NCBI RefSeq assembly: GCF_003731635.1
Contig: NZ_RCUA01000020.1
Coordinates: forward strand, 161,988 to 225,987
Origin: Marisediminitalea oceani
GTDB taxonomy: Bacteria; Pseudomonadota; Gammaproteobacteria; Enterobacterales; Alteromonadaceae
Direction of reading: 5' to 3'
DNA: 64,000 nucleotides
Part shown: positions 18,658 through 27,730 of the stretch, piece by piece
How the letters are laid out: the number at the start of each line of letters is the position of its first letter
Numbering within the stretch: the first letter of the stretch is position 1
Program-made: the position numbers and the translations under genes
Notes under the pieces: generated by a model
The model's database searches: none
What the model saw: the letters and a program-made list of their open reading frames with translations, nothing else
What the model was told of the DNA's origin: nothing

Positions 18658-19752
18658 TTAATCATCCGACTTGAGTCGCACATACGTCCGGTACTTTTTC
18701 TTCAGCAGCTTGTCGATGTATTGAGTCAGCTTAATCTTGTGGCTGATGGCATCGTCCAGAGCATCTACCAACTCCCCTAACATCGCTTTGTAATACTCAG
18801 CGTCCTTCACTTCGTTTCCGTTAGGCGTAATGAGTCGCTGACGAGGAACACTTTCCGAAGCCTCCTGACTATTATCCGGAGCGTCTTGCGACACTTCCTC
18901 GCTGACCTCTTCATCCTCTTTTACTTCCGGAGCGTCTGGCACAAACATTTCTTCTCGTACCTCGTCGATAACCGAATCGACGGCTTGCTCATCGAGAACT
19001 TCCAGTTCTTCAAGGAAGCCGAATAACAGGATACGGTCCATCAGCGTATTGATCTTACGCGGTACGCCGCGGGTAAACTTGTAGATGTGTTCATAAGCAT
19101 CACTGGAGAACAGCTGAGATCCATTCCAACCAGCATGCTGCAGACGATATTCAATGTATGACTGCACCTCTTCCAGCGTCAGTGGTGCCAGATGGCAGGA
19201 GGCCACAATCCGCTGGCGAAATTGTTCCATATTGGGCGCCCGCAGTATCGGCTGAAGCTCTTCCTGCCCTAATAGAAAGCTCTGTAGTAATGGCTTTCCG
19301 GCTTGCTGGAAATTCGACAACATCCGTAATTCTTCGATGGTCTCCAGCGGCAGGTTCTGAGCCTCATCCACCAGCAACAGAGCGCGACGGCCTTGGGCAC
19401 TGAGAGCAAACAGGTAACCTTCCAAATCTTTAAGAATGTCGGCTTTGGTTTTGCCGGCCACATCAATTTCAAACTTGGCCGCCACCATTTTCACCAGTTC
19501 ATCCGGGGACAGCTTGGGCGTAACAATTTGCGCCGCGACAATATCGTCTTCGATATCAGCCAGCAAACTGTTGGCAATCGTAGTTTTGCCGGTACCAATG
19601 TCGCCGGTGATCACAATAAAGCCTTCAGCCTGAGATAATCCATACTGTAAATAGGACATCGCACGCTTATGCCATTTACTGGCAAAGAAAAATGCGGGAT
19701 CCGGGGTCAACTGAAAAGGCTTGGAGTTAAGTCCGTAATAACTTTCGTACAT
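18658..19752 (-). CDS. XrtA-associated AAA ATPase (ExeA-like, TIGR03015 type)
   Basis: A 364-residue protein. The start MYESYYGLNSKPFQLTPDP is the hallmark of the ExeA/GspA-like ATPases of exosortase loci. The P-loop is ITGDIGTGKTTIANSLL near residue 49 and Walker B is RALLLVDEAQNLP near residue 122; the AAA domain ends near residue 270. After it lies an acidic, Glu/Asp/Ser-rich linker (about residues 275-310) and a basic C-terminus. It is convergent with the export operon. Its exact function is not established; it probably energises assembly or regulation of the export machinery. Confidence 0.9.
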   Translation of the reverse strand: MYESYYGLNSKPFQLTPDPAFFFASKWHKRAMSYLQYGLSQAEGFIVITGDIGTGKTTIANSLLADIEDDIVAAQIVTPKLSPDELVKMVAAKFEIDVAGKTKADILKDLEGYLFALSAQGRRALLLVDEAQNLPLETIEELRMLSNFQQAGKPLLQSFLLGQEELQPILRAPNMEQFRQRIVASCHLAPLTLEEVQSYIEYRLQHAGWNGSQLFSSDAYEHIYKFTRGVPRKINTLMDRILLFGFLEELEVLDEQAVDSVIDEVREEMFVPDAPEVKEDEEVSEEVSQDAPDNSQEASESVPRQRLITPNGNEVKDAEYYKAMLGELVDALDDAISHKIKLTQYIDKLLKKKYRTYVRLKSDD

Positions 19753-19859
19753 GTAATGCTTCTACCGCTGTTATTGCGCCCGCGCCTTATGCGCCCAACG
19801 CGTTTTCCCTAGCTTATCCTAAAGCGCCAAAGTGTGCATTAAATCAACACTGAAAATCG

Positions 19860-21296
19860 TCAGGATTTACCATAACTTTGTTGCTTTACAATTGTCTCAA
19901 TAATGCCAGTGGTGGAGACCCCTTCTTCGAAGTGCAATACCTTCACCACACCGCCATTATCCAGCACTTCCCTGCCGCCAGCGATCTCATCAACCTTATA
20001 ATCGCCGCCTTTAACCAGCACATCCGGTAAAATTCCGGCAATAAGACGTTGTGGAGTTTCCTCACTGAAAGGCACAACCCAGTCAACTGCGCTCAATCCG
20101 GCAAGCACCGCCATGCGACGTTGTACCGGATTAACGGGTCGCCCCGGACCTTTTAATGCCTGTACCGATGCATCGGTATTCACCGCAACAATCAACCGAT
20201 CGCCCAACTTGGCTGCGGCATCCAGATAAGACACATGACCGGCATGTAAAATATCAAAGCAACCATTGGTCATGACTACTTTTTCGCCGCGCTGTTTGGC
20301 CGCCGATACGGCAAGGGCCAGCTGTTCCTCTGTCATCACACCGCCATCCGGATGATTGTGCTGACCGGCAGCCACTGCAAGCTCGGTGGTTGTAACCGTT
20401 GATGTGCCTAATTTACCCACCACTATACTGGCGGCAAGATTTGCCATTACGCAAGACTGTTGCAGGCTCTCTCCCGCCGCGATGCAAGCTGCCAGTGTCG
20501 AGATGACCGTATCACCGGCACCGGTGACATCAAACACTTCCTTGGCTTTGGCTGGTAGGTGAAACTCGGTTTCACCTGGAGTAAACAACGTCATCCCCTG
20601 TTCGGAACGAGTAACCAGTAACGCATCCAGTGCCAGTTCTGAACAAAGCTTACTAGCCAGTTCCACCAGTTGCTGCTCGCTTTTTACTTCGCCCATAACG
20701 GCGGTAAATTCAGCCATGTTAGGCGTGATAAGCGTAGCGCCATGATATTTTTTGAAATCGGTCCCTTTGGGATCTACCACTACCGGTTTATTTTCGGCGT
20801 TGGCGAGCTCAATGAGGCGCGCAGGGTTACTTAGCGCACCTTTGGCGTAATCAGACAGGATCACCAAATCATGTTCAGCCAGGGCTGCGGTGAACTGGCT
20901 TTCCAGCGATGTTTTATCCACATCGGCAAAAGAGCGTTCAAAGTCCATTCTCAGCAATTGCTGATTACGGCTCATGACTCTGAGTTTGGTGATAGTATCG
21001 AAACCGTCACAGCGGCTGAAATGACAATCAATACCATAGCCGAGCAGCCGTTTTTCCAGTGCATCCGCATTTGCATCGTTACCGGTCATCCCCAAAAGAG
21101 TGACTTTAGCCCCCAGTGAAGATAAGTTAATCGCCACGTTGGCTGCGCCACCGGGGCGGTCTTCCGCGTCGTTAATGTTAACCACCGGTACCGGTGCCTC
21201 AGGTGATACCCTTGCCGTTGCACCGCTCCAGTAGCGATCCAACATTACATCACCAACAACTAATACTTTGATTTGACTAAAATTCGGGAGTGCCAT
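19860..21296 (-). CDS. hldE: bifunctional heptose 7-phosphate kinase / heptose 1-phosphate adenylyltransferase
   Basis: A 478-residue fusion enzyme making ADP-heptose for the lipopolysaccharide inner core. The N-terminal ribokinase domain has [14 protein letters not shown] at residues 9-22, [15 protein letters not shown], and the PfkB signature [16 protein letters not shown] near residue 260. The C-terminal nucleotidyltransferase has [19 protein letters not shown] near residue 345. The frame is open to 21494, but ATG at 21296 ([11 protein letters not shown]) gives the family's usual length and N-terminus. It is a monocistronic minus-strand gene divergent from the GIY-YIG gene. Confidence 0.95.
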   Translation of the reverse strand: MALPNFSQIKVLVVGDVMLDRYWSGATARVSPEAPVPVVNINDAEDRPGGAANVAINLSSLGAKVTLLGMTGNDANADALEKRLLGYGIDCHFSRCDGFDTITKLRVMSRNQQLLRMDFERSFADVDKTSLESQFTAALAEHDLVILSDYAKGALSNPARLIELANAENKPVVVDPKGTDFKKYHGATLITPNMAEFTAVMGEVKSEQQLVELASKLCSELALDALLVTRSEQGMTLFTPGETEFHLPAKAKEVFDVTGAGDTVISTLAACIAAGESLQQSCVMANLAASIVVGKLGTSTVTTTELAVAAGQHNHPDGGVMTEEQLALAVSAAKQRGEKVVMTNGCFDILHAGHVSYLDAAAKLGDRLIVAVNTDASVQALKGPGRPVNPVQRRMAVLAGLSAVDWVVPFSEETPQRLIAGILPDVLVKGGDYKVDEIAGGREVLDNGGVVKVLHFEEGVSTTGIIETIVKQQSYGKS

Positions 21297-21360
21297 TTCT
21301 GTCTTTTTCGATACACTAATGGCGGGATTATAACAGTGATCAGACACGAAGAGCCAACTC

Positions 21361-21684
21361 ATGACCCCGTGGTACGTATATTTACTTAAAACCGCCAGTA
21401 ATACTTTGTATACCGGCATTACCACCGACCCTAAAAGGCGTATGCGGCAACACAGTGGCGCAATTAAAGGTGGGGCTAAGGCGCTGCGAGGCAAAACACC
21501 ACTTTCCTTTTATTGCATTTTTGAGGTGAACGATAAATCTCAGGCGCTCAGACTGGAGGCCTGGATAAAGCAGCGCAACCGGCAAGCTAAAGAAGCGTTG
21601 GTCAGAACAGAAAGCGAATTACCTGTGCCGGCAACCCGCCTGACCAACGAGGCTATCCGGCAGATGAACTCAGCACACTGCTAA
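21361..21684 (+). CDS. GIY-YIG domain protein (YhbQ-like)
   Basis: A 107-residue single-domain protein. [20 protein letters not shown] holds the GIY-YIG-type core (Y-V-Y and Y-T-G), followed by the conserved Arg in DPKRRMRQH and the late Glu in [19 protein letters not shown]. Such stand-alone proteins are often annotated as excinuclease-like or YhbQ; a physiological nuclease role is poorly defined. The last 32 bp overlap, antisense, the 3' end of the convergent DUF350 gene. Confidence 0.9.
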   Translation: MTPWYVYLLKTASNTLYTGITTDPKRRMRQHSGAIKGGAKALRGKTPLSFYCIFEVNDKSQALRLEAWIKQRNRQAKEALVRTESELPVPATRLTNEAIRQMNSAHC

Positions 21685-22567
21685 TAATCATAGCCAGGCC
21701 GATACTGAGCGTGAGCTCCACGGCGGCAACGCCCACATTATGTTGTTCATCCACTTCTTTCTGGTAATTAATACCATTTAAGATGGCACGCTTGCTGAAC
21801 GCAACCAGGATCCACAATAACAGAGACAACACTACGCTAGTCAATAACCAGCCGGTTACATTACTCACATAGCCTTCCGGGCTGTAGCTCAACAGGGCCC
21901 CGGCAGAAGACACCACAATCGCTGTGCCCAACAGGTTGCCGGCATGCTGCACAGCTAGTGCTAACTGACCGGTATCCAGCGCACTCTGGAAGGAGTGATT
22001 CTGGTTTTGCATGGCATAGCGCATTTCATAAATTCGGGTCATGATCAGCAGGATGGTCAGTACCACCAGAAACCCTGTAACAATCGCAATCATTGCATTT
22101 ACATCGCTGCCGTCGACCCACACCATTATGCTACGTAAGATAATGGCACTGGATACCAGGCTGGAGGCATCCACCAGCGCAACACTTACATTTCGATCGC
22201 TAATTTTATGCTGGGTATCCACGGCATCGAGTACGATTTTATCATGGGCAAATCGGCCCATCTTAACCAATAAAATACCAATAATGCCAAAAATCACCAT
22301 GCCTATAGCGGCTTGCTCATACCCCTGCCCTACATGACGGCCAACTACCGAGCTGAGAACCAGACAAAGCGACAACATACCGCCGGCAACGCTTATTCCA
22401 AAAGCAAAGTTATCCTTAACGCCTAACTCGTCACTCACCGAGACTTTGGCCCGGGAGCGGGACAGCCATTTCATAACGAGCAATAACAACAGCGCCAGCC
22501 CCACATCAATTGCTACATACACCCATAAATCCCGGGCCAGTGGCACCAGCTTGACCAATGTCTCCAT
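21653..22567 (-). CDS. DUF350 family membrane protein
   Basis: A 304-residue integral membrane protein with about eight hydrophobic helices arranged as two repeats (e.g. [78 protein letters not shown]). This matches the YjfL/DUF350 family, whose function is unknown. It uses ATG at 22567. Between it and glnE (22568-22701) no gene is seen. It is convergent with, and overlaps by 32 bp, the GIY-YIG gene. Confidence 0.85.
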   Translation of the reverse strand: METLVKLVPLARDLWVYVAIDVGLALLLLLVMKWLSRSRAKVSVSDELGVKDNFAFGISVAGGMLSLCLVLSSVVGRHVGQGYEQAAIGMVIFGIIGILLVKMGRFAHDKIVLDAVDTQHKISDRNVSVALVDASSLVSSAIILRSIMVWVDGSDVNAMIAIVTGFLVVLTILLIMTRIYEMRYAMQNQNHSFQSALDTGQLALAVQHAGNLLGTAIVVSSAGALLSYSPEGYVSNVTGWLLTSVVLSLLLWILVAFSKRAILNGINYQKEVDEQHNVGVAAVELTLSIGLAMIISSVLSSSAG

Positions 22568-22701
22568 TTACACCTCTAATTTGTGTTCATAATTGGTGTG
22601 ATACCTCCGGGTTAATCAGCGCTGAGTTTCCACTCATAACACTGGAGGCAAGGCCACCTTTGTGCCAGACTCACACTCACAACACACTATCCTAAGTTAA
22701 T

Positions 22702-25584
22702 ATGTCTACGGAAAAAACAATAAACGGGATTATTCAACAACATGCTGACGAAAACTGGCAAAAACTGCAGGATAGCGATTATCCGGCAGAATGGTTAAAC
22801 CAGCATCAGGAAGCCATCACGGAGATTTTGGGGCTAAGCCCTTTTGTTGCCGAGATCGCACTGACCAAACCCGACGTGTTTACCCGAATTGTTAGGCATC
22901 AGTGGCATAAACAGGTTGATATTGACCAGGTTTGCAGCGAGTTTGAAACCCGCCTCACGGAGGTCGACAGTGAAGAAAAGCTGTTGGTCGCCCTGCGTCT
23001 GTTCCGGGCCGAGCAAATGGCAGCCCTCGCCTGGCGGGATCTCACTAACCAGCAATCTATTCAGACCTCCCTGACCCAAACCAGCAAACTGGCTGACACA
23101 CTAATTATGGCCGCGTACAACTGGCTTTATCAGGCACACTCGGCGCGCTACGGGGTGCCGCAGGGCCCTGATGGTCCTCAACCTATGTTGATCCTGGGGA
23201 TGGGTAAGCTGGGCGGCAAGGAACTCAACTTTTCCAGCGATATCGACCTTATCTTTTCGTATCCGTATAAGGGCGAAACCGATCATCCCCGTAAACCCAT
23301 CGAGAATCAGCAGTTTTTTACCAAGCTTGCGCAACGACTCATTGCCGCTTTGAATAAAACCACACCTTTAGGCCAGGTCTTCAGAGTAGACATGCGTTTA
23401 CGTCCCTTTGGCGACAGCGGTCCGCTGGTGGCGCATTTCGGAGCACTGGAGGATTATTACCAGGATCAGGGCCGCCAATGGGAACGCTACGCCATGATTA
23501 AGGCACGTATCCTCAACCCTGAATCCCGCTATGCCAGCCAGCTGGAAGCCATACTGGCGCCCTTTATTTACCGACGTTACCTGGATTTCACTACCATCGA
23601 CGCCATTCGCGACATGAAACGGTTGATCAGCAAGGAGCTGCGCCGGCGCCGCTTAACCGGCAATATCAAGCTGGGTGCCGGAGGTATTCGTGAGGTGGAA
23701 TTTTTCGCCCAGAGCTTTCAGCTTATCCACGGTGGGCGCGAAACAACACTACAATCACGGGAATTACACCCGGTACTAACCCGCCTGGCGGAATTACAGA
23801 TTATCGAATCCCAGGCAATCAACCAGCTGTTGGAAGATTATTATTTTCTGCGCAAGGCAGAGCATACCCTGCAGCAATTTAATGACGAGCAGACCCAGCT
23901 GTTACCCGAAAATAGCTGGACGCAGGCAGTCATAGCAAAGGTCATGGCGTTCCCTGATTACCAAACCTTCTTATCCGCCCTGATGGTGGTGATGGAGCGG
24001 GTTCATGAGCAGTTTAATCAGTTAGTATCCGAACCCGGTGACGAGCAACAGGAGCAGGACTCACTGTTCAGCCGATGCAAAGATGCCTGGTTGCTGGAAG
24101 TATCCGAAAACGAGTTTTGTGACTTGCTAAGCGATACCCTCGATGAGAGCTCCGCTATGGTGCTGTTTGAACAACTGAGAGATTTCAAAGGACAGCTGAG
24201 CCGGCATCGCATCGGTCAGCGCGGCGAAGACACGCTGGGCAAACTCATGCCGGAGATGATTTACTACATGCTCCGCCAATGCCCCACTAACATCACTCAG
24301 CTACTACCGCGTCTGATCAGCGTTATTGGCGCCATTACCGGACGTACCACTTATCTCGATTTGTTACATGAGAACCCGGATGTCCTCAAACAGCTTATTA
24401 AGCTGTGCGCCCGAAGCGCCTGGATCACCGAACAGATCCGCAGTTTTCCGCTCCTACTTGATGAATTGCTTACGCCACTTTATCTGCAGCAGCAACAAAC
24501 AAGTTTGCCGGTAGTATACGAAGAGTACAACGATGAACTGCGCCAGAGTCTGTTGCGGGTAGAGCCCGATGACACTGAACTGCTAATGGAGCAGTGGCGC
24601 CAGTTTAAGCTTTGCCAGCAGTTGCGCATAGCGGCCAGCGACATCTCGGGCTCGTTGCCCATTGCTAAAGTCAGCGATAAGTTAACCGTCCTAGCCGAAG
24701 TGTTGCTGCAGGCGGTCTTTAAGTCAGCCTGGCAACAATTAACCGAGAAATTCGGCGCGCCATCGCACCTGCAGCAGGATGAAACCGGCTTTTTAATCGT
24801 GGGTTATGGCAAGTTAGGGGGCTATGAGCTGGGTTACGGCTCAGATTTGGATTTGGTATTTATTCATAACGCCCCGCAGGACAGCGAAACCAACGGCGCT
24901 AAAAAGGTTTCTGCCCAACAGTTTTATATCAAACTGGCCCAGCGCATCATGCACCTGCTAAATACCCGCACCCTGTCTGGTCAGCTTTACGAAGCCGACT
25001 TGCGCTTGCGGCCATCCGGCAACTCCGGTCTGTTGTGTTGTCATTTGAGCGGTTTTGAACACTATCAGGAGCAGGAAGCCTGGACATGGGAGCATCAGGC
25101 GCTGGTCAGGGCCCGCAGCATCCTGGGCGATGAGCTACTGCTCGAAGCATTTAAGCAGGTCAGAAACCGGGTATTGCAGCGCCAGCGCGAGTTACCCTCA
25201 TTGGCAGAGGAAGTGGTTAAGATGCGCCTGAAAATGCGTGACCACCTGCTCGATAATCAGGCCAGCGGCTTGGATCTCAAGCAGTGTGAAGGTGGGATCA
25301 CCGATATTGAGTTTATGGTGCAATTCTGGGTGCTCGGTTATTCCCATCAGTTCCCTGCACTCACACAATGGCCGGATAACCTGCGCATTATTGAGCATGT
25401 CCAGCAAGCCGGACTCATCTCAAAAACCGCGGCTAAGAACCTGCAAAACGCTTACTTAACGTTACGGGACCATTACCATCAGTTAACCCTGGCGGGTGAA
25501 AAATTTGCCCACAGTAATGAGGAATTGGAAGCGGTAAGAAAATTTGTTACCACACAGTGGCAACAAACATTTGCTCAGGCCTGA
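22702..25584 (+). CDS. glnE: bifunctional glutamine synthetase adenylyltransferase/deadenylylase
   Basis: A 960-residue enzyme that adds AMP to, and removes it from, glutamine synthetase in response to nitrogen status through PII. Both nucleotidyltransferase domains keep their active-site motifs: GMGKLGGKELNFSSDIDLIF near residue 169 and GYGKLGGYELGYGSDLDLVF near residue 698. Two GlnD-PII-type helical linker regions follow (GAGGIREVEFFAQSFQLIHG; CEGGITDIEFMVQFWVLGYS). Full length for the family. It is monocistronic and convergent with the TcpQ-domain gene, with 8 bp between the stops. Confidence 0.97.
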   Translation: MSTEKTINGIIQQHADENWQKLQDSDYPAEWLNQHQEAITEILGLSPFVAEIALTKPDVFTRIVRHQWHKQVDIDQVCSEFETRLTEVDSEEKLLVALRLFRAEQMAALAWRDLTNQQSIQTSLTQTSKLADTLIMAAYNWLYQAHSARYGVPQGPDGPQPMLILGMGKLGGKELNFSSDIDLIFSYPYKGETDHPRKPIENQQFFTKLAQRLIAALNKTTPLGQVFRVDMRLRPFGDSGPLVAHFGALEDYYQDQGRQWERYAMIKARILNPESRYASQLEAILAPFIYRRYLDFTTIDAIRDMKRLISKELRRRRLTGNIKLGAGGIREVEFFAQSFQLIHGGRETTLQSRELHPVLTRLAELQIIESQAINQLLEDYYFLRKAEHTLQQFNDEQTQLLPENSWTQAVIAKVMAFPDYQTFLSALMVVMERVHEQFNQLVSEPGDEQQEQDSLFSRCKDAWLLEVSENEFCDLLSDTLDESSAMVLFEQLRDFKGQLSRHRIGQRGEDTLGKLMPEMIYYMLRQCPTNITQLLPRLISVIGAITGRTTYLDLLHENPDVLKQLIKLCARSAWITEQIRSFPLLLDELLTPLYLQQQQTSLPVVYEEYNDELRQSLLRVEPDDTELLMEQWRQFKLCQQLRIAASDISGSLPIAKVSDKLTVLAEVLLQAVFKSAWQQLTEKFGAPSHLQQDETGFLIVGYGKLGGYELGYGSDLDLVFIHNAPQDSETNGAKKVSAQQFYIKLAQRIMHLLNTRTLSGQLYEADLRLRPSGNSGLLCCHLSGFEHYQEQEAWTWEHQALVRARSILGDELLLEAFKQVRNRVLQRQRELPSLAEEVVKMRLKMRDHLLDNQASGLDLKQCEGGITDIEFMVQFWVLGYSHQFPALTQWPDNLRIIEHVQQAGLISKTAAKNLQNAYLTLRDHYHQLTLAGEKFAHSNEELEAVRKFVTTQWQQTFAQA

Positions 25585-25592
25585 GGACAGCT

Positions 25593-26207
25593 TTAGCTGC
25601 CCACCCGGCTGCATTGCGTGCTCAGATATTCGGTGACTTTTTCAGTCACCACCAGTGAGCGTTGTTTGGGGCAAACGAAGGTTGCCACCTTGCCTTCAAA
25701 ATTACTGTCGATGGCACTGGCAATTTTTGCCAGTGAACCGGCAACCGTGTTGTCCATCTGGAACTGGTGCTTGATCACAAAATCCTGATTCAAATCCCAG
25801 ATGACCTGCATGCCTTCCTGCTCAGCATAGGATGAAATCGCTTCGCGCAGCGTGTTCCCAGCCCGGAAAGTCCGGTATTTGTATTCGCCTTCCCAGCGGC
25901 TATCCACCGGCTTCAGCGCACTCGACATAGATTGCAGACGATCATCAAGGCTTTGTTCTGAAGGTGTGAGATCAAGCACCATATCAGCCCCTTCAGAACG
26001 CTCCGGTTCATTGGCCGTCATTCTGAATTCCCGGTAAAAGTCTGACAAGCCTTTGGCTACAGAGCGCTCTTCCGGCGCGTCTACTGGTGTTGGGGCGGAT
26101 GTCATATTCATTTGCAGGTGAATAACAATACCCGCCACAATAATCACCGCCAGCGCCAGGCCAAGGTGTTTAGCCCAAAAAAGGGTAGAGGTAGGCTTTT
26201 TGTTCAT
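25593..26207 (-). CDS. TcpQ-domain (pilus biogenesis-like) membrane-anchored protein
   Basis: A 204-residue protein with one N-terminal membrane helix (LGLALAVIIVAGIVIHLQM, about residues 16-34), a linker, and a C-terminal domain (RTFRAGNTLREAISSYAEQE, VIWDLNQDFVIKHQFQM, GSLAKIASAI) resembling the secretin-STN-like fold of TcpQ, the toxin-coregulated pilus biosynthesis Q family. Two C-terminal Cys residues (FVCPK; STQCSRVGS) could form a periplasmic disulphide. The domain would face the periplasm. No pilus genes adjoin it, so its partner is unknown. Confidence 0.7.
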   Translation of the reverse strand: MNKKPTSTLFWAKHLGLALAVIIVAGIVIHLQMNMTSAPTPVDAPEERSVAKGLSDFYREFRMTANEPERSEGADMVLDLTPSEQSLDDRLQSMSSALKPVDSRWEGEYKYRTFRAGNTLREAISSYAEQEGMQVIWDLNQDFVIKHQFQMDNTVAGSLAKIASAIDSNFEGKVATFVCPKQRSLVVTEKVTEYLSTQCSRVGS

Positions 26208-26315
26208 TCAGGCTCTCTGCTTCTCGTCGATAAAACCAGCTACCGCTGATTTACAGCTATCTCGTTAAGTGTACCACTTCTTTTCATGACCACTTTGCTT
26301 GGTTATGAACCAACC

Positions 26316-27245
26316 CTACTTGTATAAAGACGGTGCGTTCGGATCCGGACGGGTTTTAAACCGCTTGTGCATCCACAGGTAACTTTCAGGTTGCTCATTT
26401 ATAATATCGGCAATGTTTTGATTAAGTAAAGTCAGGGCCGGCACATCCTCAAGTTCTTTTAACTGTGGCATGGGTGGATAAAACTTTACTTTGTAGCCTT
26501 TCTCGGCGTACTGGGATGTCACAATCAGCGGCTCACTGTTTGTGCGCCTTATAAACATCATCGTAGCGGTGGTAGTTGCCGTTTCTTTTACGCCTGCAAA
26601 GGGCACGAAAATACTTTGATTGCGACCATAATCCTGATCCGGTAAGTAAAGGCAAAGCTCGCCTTGGTCCAGGGCTGCTATCAACGCCCGGGCATTGCGC
26701 TTGTGGATCATATATTTATTCGAGCGGGCCCGGCCGTGATACTGTAAATAGTCCATCAGCGGGTTATTGTGTTTGCGGTAAAAAGCGATGCTCGGATATT
26801 TCAATCCTAAAATTCGGCAGGCAAATTCAAGGTTCATGTTGTGCAGCGCCATGCCAAACACGCCTTTGTTGGCCGCCAGAATAGCTTCAACATGTTCAAA
26901 GCCTTCAACCGTACCGTGTTTTCTGACCCGCCAATCCGGCCACCACCAGCCCATAGCGGTTTCGTAAACAGCCATCCCGGCTCGCCGGAGGTTGTGTTTT
27001 ACCAGCTTTTCCTGCGCTTCGGCAGACATCTGCGGATAGCAAAGCTGGATATTACGCCGGGCAACCTTCACCCGGGACTTTGCTAATTTACCCAACAACC
27101 AGCCTGTACCGCGACCCAGCCCGCGAATTGCCGGCAAAGGCAACCAGGTAACAACATAAAGCAGGATAACGCCAAGCCAGACCAACCAGTAGCGGGGTCC
27201 AAGAAATGCCAATGAAAATTTGGGCGGCTTAATTGCTACAGCCAA
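26316..27245 (-). CDS. LpxL-family lipid A lauroyltransferase
   Basis: A 309-residue late acyltransferase of lipid A synthesis. The N-terminus (PPKFSLAFLGPRYWLVWLG) aligns with LpxL and carries the membrane anchor. The catalytic H-x4-E motif is HNMNLE near residue 128, with conserved FYRKHNNPLMD, LYLPDQDYG and PFAGVKETATTTATMM after it. The start is TTG at 27245, supported by GAGGA eight bases upstream and by alignment to the family N-terminus. It would transfer lauroyl or a similar chain to Kdo2-lipid IVA at the inner membrane. Whether it is LpxL, LpxM or LpxP by specificity cannot be read, so I give no symbol. Confidence 0.9.
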   Translation of the reverse strand: MAVAIKPPKFSLAFLGPRYWLVWLGVILLYVVTWLPLPAIRGLGRGTGWLLGKLAKSRVKVARRNIQLCYPQMSAEAQEKLVKHNLRRAGMAVYETAMGWWWPDWRVRKHGTVEGFEHVEAILAANKGVFGMALHNMNLEFACRILGLKYPSIAFYRKHNNPLMDYLQYHGRARSNKYMIHKRNARALIAALDQGELCLYLPDQDYGRNQSIFVPFAGVKETATTTATMMFIRRTNSEPLIVTSQYAEKGYKVKFYPPMPQLKELEDVPALTLLNQNIADIINEQPESYLWMHKRFKTRPDPNAPSLYK

Positions 27246-27320
27246 GATGATGGTCCTCTGTCACTTTAACGAGCGAACAGAGCAATTGTCTCTGCCGCCA
27301 AAATTTGACGGCATTGTAGC

Positions 27321-27390
27321 TTAAGTCAGTCTTTTTGAATACTTACCGCGCATGCATTACCCACAATGCATGATGCAGAAACTGACTTAA
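27321..27390. repeat. 70-bp nested inverted repeat at the 3' end of the DUF3081 gene
   Basis: TTAAGTCAGT (27321-27330) and ACTGACTTAA (27381-27390) are exact reverse complements. Inside them CATGCATT (27351-27358) and AATGCATG (27365-27372) form a second perfect dyad. The unit begins within the stop codon of the minus-strand DUF3081 gene. It may be a structured 3' UTR or a small palindromic mobile or REP-like element. No clear target duplication was seen. Confidence 0.55.
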
Positions 27391-27644
27391 TAAGATTTAT
27401 CGATATTACGCAGCTTCTTTTCAAAAGCGTCAAAGTCGTCGGATTTTTGATAATCAAAGTGGTACTGGTTGTGGAAACCAAATTGCATGGCCACTTTAGC
27501 GTCATTAATGAAAAGAGTATAACCATCAAAGTCGGTATACGCCACCACCCCTTCGAGCCGGTACTTTCCCTCGTGTTCTTCGCCTTCCTGGCGGATTTTA
27601 TCAAACACCCGCAGGACAAATTTTGAATCGATTTCGTTTTTCAT
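27387..27644 (-). CDS. DUF3081 family small protein
   Basis: An 85-residue acidic cytoplasmic protein (DSKFVLRVFDKIRQEG, YRLEGVVAYTDFDGYTLFIN, FGFHNQYHFDY). This layout fits DUF3081, a small family I associate with Vibrio/Alteromonas-type bacteria; function unknown. The ATG at 27644 has a near-perfect Shine-Dalgarno AGGAGGT nine bases upstream, so strong translation is expected. The ribosome binding site lies within a terminator-like hairpin (27647-27688), which suggests control in the leader. Confidence 0.75.
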   Translation of the reverse strand: MKNEIDSKFVLRVFDKIRQEGEEHEGKYRLEGVVAYTDFDGYTLFINDAKVAMQFGFHNQYHFDYQKSDDFDAFEKKLRNIDKSY

Positions 27645-27688
27645 AAAAAAGGCACCTCCTGGTTTTTATACCATCGAAAGTGCCTTTT
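27645..27688 (-). promoter_or_regulatory. terminator-like leader hairpin enclosing the DUF3081 ribosome binding site
   Basis: Read on the minus strand, AAAAGGCAC (27688-27680) pairs with GTGCCTTTT (27655-27647) and runs into a T-tract directly before the ATG at 27644. AGGAGG of the Shine-Dalgarno lies at the base and in the loop. A smaller TGGT/ACCA stem lies inside. It may terminate the envelope operon upstream (stop at 27731), control translation of the DUF3081 gene, or both. Confidence 0.65.
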
Positions 27689-27730
27689 AGATTACAAAGG
27701 ATTAGTCTTGTATAAGTCCTGTGTCAGACG

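Noticed and set aside
21297..21494. In-frame upstream extension of hldE
   Set aside because: Adds 66 residues unlike any HldE N-terminus and overlaps the GIY-YIG gene; ATG at 21296 gives the family length.
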